Part shown: in pieces, positions 47,402 to 64,000 of the stretch
Position numbering within the stretch: the first letter of the stretch is position 1
How the letters are laid out: each line of letters opens with the position of its first letter
Origin: Chromera velia
Lineage: Eukaryota > Sar > Chromeraceae
Direction: 5' to 3'
NCBI GenBank assembly: GCA_018398765.1
Contig: JAHBMJ010004196.1
Coordinates: 18,585-82,584, forward strand
Length of the DNA: 64,000 nucleotides
Program-made: the position numbers and the translations under genes
Notes under the pieces: model-generated
What the model saw: the letters and a program-made list of their open reading frames with translations, nothing else
What the model was told of the DNA's origin: nothing
Databases searched by the model: none

Positions 47402-50400
47402 TTAACGTCTTCCTCCAAACACCCCTCGAAACAGACGCTTTGCATTCCCTCTGTTCTCTTCTGTCCGATTCAGCATGAACGCCCCTCCTCTCCCAGAGAC
47501 GGGAGCGGAAGAAGAGGAAGATGAGGCAGACGTGGAGCCACCGCCCTGGGGGGAGAATTCTTCGCCCCCTCTTCCCCTACCCTTGCCTGACTTCTTCTTC
47601 CTCCCTCCCCCCAGCCCCTTTGGCTGATCACGCCAGTCGTTGTGGACGAATTTGCTGTTCGGTCGCAGAACAACGCGACTTCGACCACTGAACTGATGTC
47701 GTCGGGCGAGCGACTCACTTCGCCTCTGTCTATCATCAGAGGACATGCTGTCTCTGCCTCTGCCCCTGTCCCACTCTCCCTCGTCATACCTGTCCAAGTC
47801 TCCATAGTCGTATCTGTCAGAGCCCACACGCTCCCTCTCTCTGACATAGACGGGAGACGGACACCGGGACCTTGGGTCACCCCGGCGAGGGCTGAGACTT
47901 CGGTAGGCGGAACGAGACACACGCCATGATCTCCCCTCTCTATCTCTGTCTCTGTCGGTGTCTCTGCAGGCCTCCCGCATCACCCACTTGAATCGTCTCT
48001 CTCCTCCGTCCTCTCCCTCTTCTTCCCTTCTGCAGTGGGTAGAGGAAGACATGAAACGGTCCAGATCAATGACGTCGTCCTCGGGAGGAACATATCGGTC
48101 GTCGAGTTCGTCTCTGCGGTGGGAGGTGTGATTGCAGTGGGGAGGATCGTAACGGTCGTAGGGGTCATACTCGTCGGTTGGCTGCCGCCTGGGGCCTCTT
48201 CGGGGGGAACGTGGGGACGCCTTTCTCTCCCTCTCCCTCTGCTGCTGCTGCTGATCATGCCAATGCCATCCACCCGACCGTGCATCTGCATCGTCTCCCC
48301 TGAGGTCAAACGCCCCGTCTCCATTGTCATACTGACACCCCTCCTCTCTCTGCCAGTGGGACTCGGGGGAACGAGCTCGACTGTCACCTCGTAGAGAGAC
48401 CACACGGAGGGGGGGAAGCTCCCCGTCTCCTCTGCCCCCCCCCTCCCCGTGGCTTTCTCGAAGAGGGCTCTTCGATGTGGGATCCCATCGGTACTCCCCC
48501 TTCTGCCGCGCCTCTCTGTCCAACCCAGCCCGCACGACCATCCCTCTCTCTCGCAACTTAGCCAGCAGATCGGTCTCAATTCTCTCCACATACCCAGGAC
48601 ACCCAACGCCCTGCACCCTTCTGCCGACCTCTTTGAGGAAGGGGCCAAAAACGTTGGGAGCCCCCGGACCGACTACCCTGTGGAGAATGGCCGCGACCCT
48701 GACGGACTTATGGGCTTCGGGTACCCACCACTCGATGTGGGAATTCGGAAGGAAGGCGGGGTCCATTGGGAGATCAGGGGGCCAATCGTGGGGGTCTGCC
48801 GAGGCCTCTCTGCCCTCATAGGACCCTGGGCGGACTCGCACCTCCAAAACCATCTGCATCCATCCAGAGAGAGCAGACAGATAGACAAGAGGGAGGGAGG
48901 GAGGGAGGGAGGGAAGGAGCCATAAAGAGAAACAGGAAGGTCAAGAGATCGGCACTAGAGAGAGAGGGAGATCGGCAGTAGAGAGAGAGGGAGGGAGAGA
49001 GAGAGAGAGCAATCGGAAGCCATTTCGGCCTCGATGCCGACAATGACTCACTTTCTAATCGAATGGGCAAGAGCTATCGGGCAAGAGGGGGACAAATGCT
49101 TCACTAAGATCAATTCAAAGGGAAATGAAACGCTGGACGGTGATTCGTGCCTTCGTGTCCGTTTCAAAGAGGAGTGCGCCACCATCAACCTCTCTTTTCT
49201 TTGCGCAGCAGAACAGCAAGGAGAGCGAAGCAAAGCAAAACCAGAAAGAAAGAAAAAAAAACGAAAAAAAATCTAGCTGCCTGCCTGCATGCCGACCTGG
49301 AGCCAGGTCTTGTCGAAGGCGTCTCCGAAAGGCATCAAAGCGGTGAAGAAAGGGAGCCCTGCGTACTCGACAGAGGGCGTGACCCATGCCTCGAACCCCT
49401 CCTCCTCTCGAGGTTTCTCCTCCTGCCCTCCCTCACCCCCGAGTGACATGATGATATCCCCTCCCTCGTCCTCCCCTCCTTCCTCACTTTGCCCGCCCTC
49501 GGCCGCGTCACCACCGTCGAGGGTTCTCGCAAGGAGACTCGCAGCGCAGCAGAGCTTTGTGCCCACATATGCCACAACCCACCCATCTCCATCTTGCGTC
49601 TCCGGGTCCGACTGCTGGTCCCCTTTTTTCAACAACCTCCCCCCGATCTCTGTGCGGGCCCACCCGCAGAGCGCTGAGGTCTCACTCCCTCTCCTTGCAC
49701 GATCGTTGTCCCAAGCGTACAGGCTCTGATCAAAAGACAGGAGAGAGTTCCAACACACCACACCCCGACCTCCGTCACTGCCGACTTGCAGGAGACGGGT
49801 GAGAGAGGACTTCATGGCGTCCAGTTCGACAGCACGCGCAGGACGGAGAGATGCATTCAGAGATACCTGAGGGGCAGCGGCAGACGGTAGCTCGCCCTCT
49901 TCGGCATCGTCCCACGGCATCGTCCCTCTTTCTTCCTCTCCCGCTGCTGCCCCTCTCGCCTCAATATCCCTGTCTCTCTCTCGTCCCCCCATCCGCATGG
50001 AGACTTCCTCGTCCACATCTTCCCATTGGGGGTCTCGGGCTTTGGGGCTCTCTCTCTCGGGTCGTCTCTCTCTTTCTCTCTCGGGCTGCCTCATGTTGCT
50101 GCGTCTGCGCTCCCTCTCCATCTTCTCGCGCTGCGAGACGATCGAGCCAGGAGAACCGAAAGAAGAGGAAGAGAGATCATGGGGGTCGATTAAAGCAAGC
50201 AGACGAAAGGGGTGTGAAAGGAAAGAGAAAAACGCTAGGAAGGCGAAAAGCAGGGGGCAAGCAAGAAAACAAAGGAGTTGAGAAGAAAAGAGAAACCACA
50301 GCGTCTCCTTTTTTCTTTCTTTTCAGGCAATTTGTTGCAATGCAGCTATTTGACATCGCCCAATGGCTTCATTTACTTTTCATTGCACCCTTCTCTGTAG

Positions 50401-51122
50401 CTCTACAGAATCACCACTCGATCTATAAACAACAAACGATCAGCACCAAAGAAAGCACAAGGAAGGACATGAGAGGAGATCCATTTTTTTTTGTCGAGAC
50501 CTACCTGAAGAAGTCTGTCGAGCTCCATCAGCTGCTGTTGCTCGGCGAAGGTGCGCACAGAGAAGACCTTCTGCTTGTTGTTATGGAGGGCCGAGTTGAG
50601 GGCCAGCAGGACTAGCTCGGCAGGCAGCACGCCCGGGATGTTCGTTGCCGGCATCGTGTTCATCTTCAGTTGTTGGAGGCAACTGGAGACGTCCGTCTGG
50701 AGGCTGGCGGAGGAGGAGGAGGTGTTGGAGTCGATCCTGGAGGTCTCAAAGGCATTCGCATGGGGGTGGTACCAGGAAGCCCCAAAGGGCTCTGTCCCTG
50801 GGGGAGGGGGGCGGTGGATCTGGACGTTGTTGTTGTTGTTGTTGCTGGTGGAGTCCTTCAAGAGGCGCACGAGGTGCTGCTTGTGAGCTGGGACCATAAA
50901 GAGCTCGGGTTCGATTGTCAGTCGGACAGAGTGACCTGCATGCGGGGGCAAAACAGAGGAAACAAAAACAGGTTGCTTTTCTTTCAATGCAGCTTGCTTG
51001 CTTGCTTGCACACGCTGAATGAAATGCAAATTCAGACCCACAGAATGTCTTAAACCAACAAAACCAAGAAGACTTAAAAAAAAGAGAAGATCAATGGAGT
51101 TCCCAGATGCATTCCTTGAGTT

Positions 51123-51159
<37 letters not shown>

Positions 51160-53988
51160 ATGTGTGTGTGCTTGATGTGTAAACCAACGAAAACAAAAAC
51201 AAACTTTGGAAAAGGATTTCAATTCGAGTCGATGTGTGCGCTCGCACTTCAGAATACACAGCTGTATGCATACCCACAGACTGACTGACTGACTGACCCT
51301 TCCACCTGACTCTGGCGGTGACCCCTCTGTCGCACTTCTGCCATCCGATCTTCTGTTGAACGACCATCTCCGTCGCCATCTCGTATCTGCAGGGGGGGAA
51401 ACCAGATCGATCAATTGCTCAGGTGGGTGCATGGGCGCATCATGCAGGAGGAGAGGGGGGGCGGTGACAGACTCGTGCTGACTTGACACATGCACACATG
51501 AAAACGTGAAAGCGGCACACACACACACACTCAATCACACGAGCGCGCGCAGGGAAAAAACACAGGAAGAGAGAGACTGCCGGAGAAGATCATTCACCTA
51601 CCTGTTGATGGCGTCACCGAAGTGCAGATTCCCGCTGCACCAATCCTGCGATTGCTCGTTCAAGCATTCACATGCAAACAGAGAAATGAGAACGAAGGGA
51701 GAGAAACATGGAGACAAAACAAAGCAGAGAATTCAATCATCTTGTTCTTCTCTCCCCCCCAATCCTCCTTACCATTCTCTGGGAGAACCTTCCGCATCAA
51801 TTCTCAGTGCAACAAGCAACACTCGTAGCTTCCTCTTGTCCTCTTCCGCCCCCAACCTTTCCTCTTTTCTCCCCGGCCCTTTCTAGATCGCGCGCACACA
51901 GGGAGGTAAGCAAGTAACCACTTAATTCGGAAGGCAACAGAGGACCTTGAATGAGCGAGTGAGCAAGGAAAAGGGATTTTGAGGGACCAATTGAGTGGAT
52001 AGATGGTAATTTGGTAGAGCGCGGTGGTCCGACAAAAATCAGTCCCTATCTTCTTCTGACTGATTCCCATTCATCATCCCGAACAGATGCATCATATCTA
52101 TCTACTCAATCGCATCTCGCCGACCAACCCCCTTCTCAATGCACCAGTCGCACAGTGTCGCTTCGTGTTTGCCGCATCCCTCCTGCATGCAAACAAAAAC
52201 AAGCAGAGCGGAACCTCAAAGGCATACAGCGACGCAGATGGACAGAAGTCGAAAGAGCCTGCCTGCCTGCCTGATGTTCTGAGAGACTGAAGAACATCCT
52301 ATTGTTCCCACAAAGACCACAAAAGAGGGAATTAAGAGGGGCCAAGGGAGTTTGCCGATCTGCGGGGCCTCTAGGGAAATGCATTGGCTCTGAATTATGT
52401 CTTTCCAGGCATTCGAACTCTCGATCGCGTTTTGATTTCCGTTCACTGCGATGGCGAAGTGATAGTAGACAGGCACAAAAGAACGACGGAGAAAAAAAAA
52501 AGGCAAATCAGGAAGTTCGTTGATTTCTGTTTTTCGTTTCTTCCTGCCTCTCATTCGATCAGTCCATCGAATCCTCACTGACTCACTCACTTATACAATC
52601 ACTCACTCACTCACACACTCACGCACACACACAATCACTCACTCACTCACTCACTCACTCACTCACGCACACACTCACTCACTCACTCACTCACTCACAC
52701 ACTCACCCACTCACTCACTCACTCACTCACACCATCACTCACGCACTCACTCACACACTCACCCACTCACTCACTCACTCACTCACTCACTCACTCACCC
52801 ACACCATCACTCACGCACTCACTCACTCACTCACCCACTCACTCGCACACTCACCTGCACGTCCCTGATCTCGCAATGCAGAATGACGCCGTCTCCTCCG
52901 CACGATCGGCACTGCTGTCCGAAGATCTTCGAGAACTTATGCTTGCAGCCCTTGGAGACGATCCTCGCTTCGGTCACCAGCGTGTTCTCGTGGTAGCTTT
53001 CCAGAGGAAGCTTCAGACCCACGCAGAGATCACAGGGAGTACCCAGATTCTCCGGCTTGGCTTTGGCAGCCACGGAGCGCCACCGCTTCCCACAGTCCTC
53101 GTTACCACACCTGCAGCCAGCAGGGAAATGAACGGGAGAAAGCAGCTGAAGCAGAGCTTGCCTGTGTGCGTCAAAGAGCGCTAAGCGTAAGTCGATCCAC
53201 CTCAGATCTTCTCTTTCATTGTGTGGGTGGGTACATGTGCACGCGAACACTTCTTTCTTCTTCCGCCTCGCACCATCCATGAGACATCTTCCCTTTCGGC
53301 ACGATGACGTATGCAGCAGCAGCAGCACAAAATCAAAGAAGGCAAGAGATTTCTTGTCATTTCCTCTCCGAATTCCGCGCGTTTTCTTTCCCACCCCTAT
53401 GTCCAATTCAAGTCGAAGAAAGGAGCATGAAAACCCAACACATGTCTCCCGAGCATGGATTCAGTGAGGCAGGCAAACCATGCGACCGACTTGCAGATGA
53501 TGAGCGTGTCCTCACACCCATCTCTCTCGTCCCCTCCCTGTGTGTGTGCGTTTCTCTTTCTCTGTCTGCAGGCAGAGAATTGTGCGAGCCGGATCTTGAC
53601 ATCAAAAATCTCCCGTCCCCCTTCGGAGAATCGAGACATGGATCGACGGAGACGGGAGTCTTCGTCCCGTCTCGCGGCCAGTCTCTCTGCTCGGTCCCCT
53701 CGTCGCTCGACAGGGGGAAGGTCGTCTCGATTCTCAATCACCTCAACCGACATAGATCGACCACGAGAGCGACGACGCTCAGCATCGACCCGAGGTTCTC
53801 TCTGAACAGAGACGGAGCGGGACCTTCTGGGAGGGGCTCGGCACTCCTCCTCCTCCTCCTGCTTCACCCAGCCCTCGTGTTTCAAACGAGGCAGACGATT
53901 CATCGTCGCGTCTCCGTCTCCTTCCTCCCCCTCCTCATCCTGATCGGATGTGAGGTCGATGACTTCCGGATCATCCGGTTTCCTCGCT

Positions 53989-54025
<37 letters not shown>

Positions 54026-56281
54026 CGATGTCGGGTCTTGTGGAGTCAGGCTGGAGGGGTCCCTCTGGGATGCTGGGGAGGGGAGCTGTGACAGTTCGAC
54101 GGGGAGCAGGGAAGAGGCGGTGCATGAGGGTGTCAAGGGGACCACTGCCTGAGGCGGCGTGAGAGCAGGAGGTCGTACGGGCCAGGCCCTCTCCTCCGGG
54201 GGGGAGTCCAGAGGGGGGCGTGGGGAGGGGACCAAAGTCAGAGGGGTCTTCGTACCCAGTGTTGCTGTTGCTGTTGTTATCGATCATTTGAGGGTAGTGG
54301 GGAACAGACGGGAAGGTTTTCGGCTCCTCGGTAGCCTTCTTTGCTTTTCCCATCTCGCTCTGACTGGCATTCTGGGTTGCCCTGTCAGGCGAAGAAGACA
54401 CACTCGACTGAGGCAGGCATGTTGAAGATACGGGCGTATCTGTGTGTGAGTCACTGTGAGGGTCCCCTCCTCGAGAAGCCATGGAGGCCTTCCAAAGGAT
54501 GTCCTCAATACTTTCCTTGTCCGTTCCCTCTTCCTGATGATAGGGTTCTTCAGGGTCTCTGTCACAACCACCTGCGGTCGCAACGTCAGAAAGCAAGTCT
54601 GCCTCTCGACTCACCCCACCCCCCTCGGATCTGGGTAGCACTCCCCCACCAGCAACCCCCGTCCTCCCACCCTGCTCTGCCTCTCGTCCGTTGTCCGTGT
54701 CCGATTCCTCTCCATCCCCCCCACAGTCTAGCACGAAGCTCCGGGGGGCAGAAGAAGCTGCTGCTGCTGCTGCTGCGGAGACTGGTTGAGTCTCTACCCA
54801 TTCGGCCTGGTCTCTCTCTCTGGGGTTTCCTCTAGCACGCTTGGATGTGAGAGGGGCGGGTGGCATGATCTGTCCGACGCTGTCTGTGTCGTCTTCAGAG
54901 TCGGGGGGGAGATCGTCGGGGTCCCCTCTGCGAGCTTGGGCCCGCCGCTCTGCCATCTCAGTCTCGTAGCGACGGAAGGCCTCTTCGAGAATGTCAGAGG
55001 GGATCCTTGCCGGGTCGGCAGACTGGAGAGACGACCCATCGTCTTGGTCATCGTCATCCTCCTCGTCATCGTCGGAGCTGATGGGAATGAACATCTCGGG
55101 ACCATTGTCCTTTCTCACTCCCTTTCCCCTCCCCTTCCTTTCCCGTCTCTCTCTCGCTTTCCGACGTGACTTGGTAGTATCGTAGAACTCCCAGAAGAGG
55201 GTCTCGACGATGTTGCGGCCTCGTTGAGCGACCTGGGTGATGGTGGAGGCGAGGTCGGTCTCCACCAGCTGTGTGTCCTTCGCAGTCTCCGGTTGGTAGC
55301 TGCAGCATATGAGAGGAGGAAGGAAGAAGGAAGAAGGAAGCAGGTAGACGGAGGGGAAATGCAGGGAGGATGACTGACGGTGCGCCCTCAGTTGAGGTTT
55401 CTTTCTTCTCTCTCCACTCACGCACTCAAGTGAGCATTGGCAGGCACACACACACAAGCATCCGCGCCGAACACAAAGGAGACGGGAAATAGACACAGAG
55501 AGTCACACAAGGTAGAAAACTCACATCCCAATCTCGTCAAAAGCATCCCGGCCAACGAAAAAGACAAAGAGAGACAGCCCACAAAAGACCCCCCAACTGA
55601 CCGGGACTCATCCATGATCTCTGCCTTCAGCTGGAATCTTGAACCGCTGCAGATGTACTTGCCGTCTCCTTTCTGCTTCTTCTGCTTGTCTCCAGATCCG
55701 AAACCATCCAACATCCCAAAGGCACGGCAGAGTCCGACTTCGTAGTCCTCATTCTCCGCCTCGTTCTCTTTCCTCGCCAACTGCCCAACCCCATTCTCCC
55801 CTCTCGCGATTGCACTTGAGGAACTGCTCTGTGAAGCGTCCCCGATGGCAGGGTTCCGGTCTCCTTCGGCAATTGCAGGGAGAGACGGCGCTCTGAGACT
55901 CTCGTGGAGTCTCTGGACTTCAGAGATTCGCAGCTCTGTGCGTTCTCTGTCTTCCACCACAGGCTCCAGAGACAGAATCGGGTAGTCAGGGAGTCCTACG
56001 CGGTCCTTGTGAACCATACACCGCTGGATCCCACAAGAGTCCCGGATGTGTCGAGGCACAGGGCTTTCCTCCACGTCGCAGTGAAGAATCCCCTCTCCCG
56101 GGGACACCTGGAGGATTTTCCATTGCTCCACAAACTCCACCGACTGGTCTGCTCGGAAATTGAGGACTCTGTTGGCCCCCCGGAAGTTGCGAAGGAGTTG
56201 GGCGTTCGGAATGCGTCTCTGCACCCGGATCTTATCGTCCTCTTTAAAAACGAAGCCTGGAATTTCAGGCTCCATGGCCAT
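47402..56281 (-). CDS. Large SIM-containing protein with cysteine-rich region and degenerate ART/PARP-like module, 8 exons
   Basis: Exons from 5' to 3': 56281-55602, 55299-53491, 53110-52855, 51645-51602, 51386-51298, 50935-50505, 50130-49297 and 48853-47402; every junction keeps phase, giving 1,864 residues. Exon 2 holds an acidic Ser-Asp block (FIPISSDDDEEDDDD), an Ala run, a Gln11 run and, near residue 670, PEVIDLTSDQDEE, a textbook SUMO-interacting motif. SR-like dipeptides follow. Near residue 826 LIICKCGNEDCGKRWRS opens a cysteine-rich part joined across exons 2-4 (PCDLC, GCKHKF, CRSCGG, LHC, DWCSG), a probable zinc-binding region. Exons 7-8 contain GWVVAYVGTKL (about 1285), TPSVEYA (about 1353), VRVRPGSYE (about 1390) and NSHIEWW (about 1418), which resembles the order HGT..SP..YA..E of ART/PARP-like folds but lacks the histidine. 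The C-terminus is RG/RD-rich with a second VIDL at about 1640. A nuclear SUMO-reading scaffold is my inference. Confidence 0.7.
51125..51172 (+). repeat. (GT)n microsatellite
   Basis: Dinucleotide tract in the intron between exons ending at 51298 and starting at 50935 on the minus strand. Confidence 0.95.
52576..52853 (+). repeat. (TCAC)n array abutting a splice donor
   Basis: About 280 bases of ACTC/TCAC units with CACA and CCCA interruptions. Read on the minus strand it is (GTGA)n and starts at the GTGAGT donor of the exon ending at 52855. Confidence 0.95.
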
Positions 56282-57387
56282 GAATAAAAATAGAAAAGAC
56301 TCAGATTGATTCCTCCAGTATAAATGCGATCTGCCAGTCAGATGCTCAAACAGGCGATCTGCCAGTCAGATGCAACGGATCGACCAACCGTTCGCTTACA
56401 GCTACTACACACCCGCCATGAGACGGCAAGAAGAAGAAAAAATGCGCAACGCACGGGAGCAAAACGAAGTGAGGTAAAAACTTCAGTGAGTTTCAGACAG
56501 TTTCTGTGTTACTTTTTTCTCGTTTGCATATGTCTCGGTATGTTCTGTGGCGTCTGAACTTGACTCTGAAGTCTTCGGAGAGGGCAGTGAGATCGAGACG
56601 TACGGAGTTTGACGATCTGTGTATCGGTGTGCATGATTTGCGCACCTGCAGCTGCGCAAGCTTGAGTTCCACGGACGTTCTTCGACTTTTTTTTCCGGAA
56701 CTTGAACTCGCCTGCTTCAAATTGCGGGATGTATAGCTGTTTTGTCTTTTTCTGGGGCCCAACAACCCACATGTGGCCGTGCGCTGCATGGCGGCCGCGC
56801 GGCGTTCCGGCAACATGCGGCGCCGCGCGCCGCGTGCGTGTCAGCCGATCGTGAAATTAAAAAACTGATTCATAGTTTGAAGGATCTCAACAACAACGCT
56901 CCGGTGAAGAGACTGCACTTCCCGATATTCTATATATATATCGATCTGACACTACCTTCTGTTGACATGCTTCTCGTGCTCATGAGAAGTGGAGGCAATG
57001 ATCTGATGATCAATGTGCATGGCAGTCGCATTTGTGAAGTCTGCAGCTCATTGTGGTTCGATCGATCGGTGCTTGAGTTTTCCCCGGATCTGTGAGAGCT
57101 TGTCGCTGTCCTCAATCATGAGAACAGCCACCTGTGTTCTTTTTGTTCGTGAGCTGGCATGAGCCAATCATTACCCTTGAGGGCTCACGTCCTCTTGGTG
57201 TGAGTCTGGCTCTCTTTCACATCTACTGCCGCTTGGAAGCACGCGGTGTGAAGATAGGATGGAGAGTTCCTCGTGTCCCTCAGAAATGCAGAAGGTCGGA
57301 CACCCCTCTTCTCTTGTGACAGTCTCTGGATTCTTGACTCCGGCTGTGTTTTCTTGCACGTCTTCTTCCGCCCTTTGAATGTTGCAG
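56282..57387. other. Region between two divergent genes, 5' exons of the kinase gene not resolved
   Basis: Lies between the start of the minus-strand SIM protein gene (56281) and the first exon I can place in the kinase gene. Open frames at 56742-57095 (+) and 56493-56816 (-) show no domain. A GC-rich palindromic patch lies near 56785-56840. The kinase start codon and promoter are probably here. Confidence 0.45.
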
Positions 57388-63977
<6,590 letters not shown>

Positions 63978-64000
63978 TAGCCGAGGCTGGACTTTCTGAC

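Noticed and set aside
52520-52996. 158-codon frame rich in THSL
   Set aside because: Translation of the (TCAC)n array.
52855-53110. DNA polymerase delta/zeta C-terminal zinc finger
   Set aside because: Cysteine spacing is only loosely similar and no polymerase domain exists in the same gene.
56742-57095. 117-codon frame as first kinase exon
   Set aside because: No donor in a phase leading to the coiled-coil exon at 57388 and no recognisable domain.

Overview
This is nuclear DNA from an intron-rich eukaryotic microbe. Genes are split by many short spliceosomal introns with long pyrimidine tracts. Microsatellites (CT, GT, GA, TTTC, GTGA and others) are very dense. Proteins carry long Ser, Gln, Ala, Gly, Glu and Pro runs. 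Overall texture, mid GC content and gene content (PIAS/SIZ-type ligase, an aldonolactone oxidase, an ankyrin-AGC kinase) fit an alveolate alga; a chromerid such as Chromera velia is my best guess, but this is inference. Exon models below were built by hand from GT..AG boundaries that keep reading phase.

Layout: 635-5885 (+) 5'-partial PIAS/SIZ-type SUMO E3 ligase; 6508-7376 (-) 5'-truncated LINE reverse transcriptase remnant; 7951-8067 tRNA-like/SINE-like unit; 8331-9821 (+) intronless FAD aldonolactone oxidase; 9.8-17.5 kb AT-rich spacer with a 35-bp minisatellite and one orphan exon-like stretch; 17489-24730 (-) large unrecognised coiled-coil/acidic protein gene of about 11 exons; 26100-28448 (-) unrecognised helical protein gene; 28578-29407 (+) small membrane protein gene, head to head with the previous one across 129 bp; 31402-35198 (+) KH-domain RNA-binding protein; 35.2-47.4 kb a repeat-laden stretch without a gene I can support; 47402-56281 (-) eight-exon protein with a SUMO-interacting motif, a cysteine-rich region and a degenerate ART/PARP-like module; 57388-63864 (+) 5'- and 3'-incomplete ankyrin repeat-AGC kinase.

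Functionally the window mixes signalling (kinase), SUMO biology (a ligase and a probable SUMO-binding protein), RNA binding and ascorbate-type metabolism; eukaryotic neighbours need not cooperate and I see no operon-like logic. The most striking structural signal is that many intron ends are tandem arrays of the splice-site tetranucleotide itself (GTGA, GTCA, GTGG or GTCG repeated at the 5' end, TGCC repeated at the 3' end).
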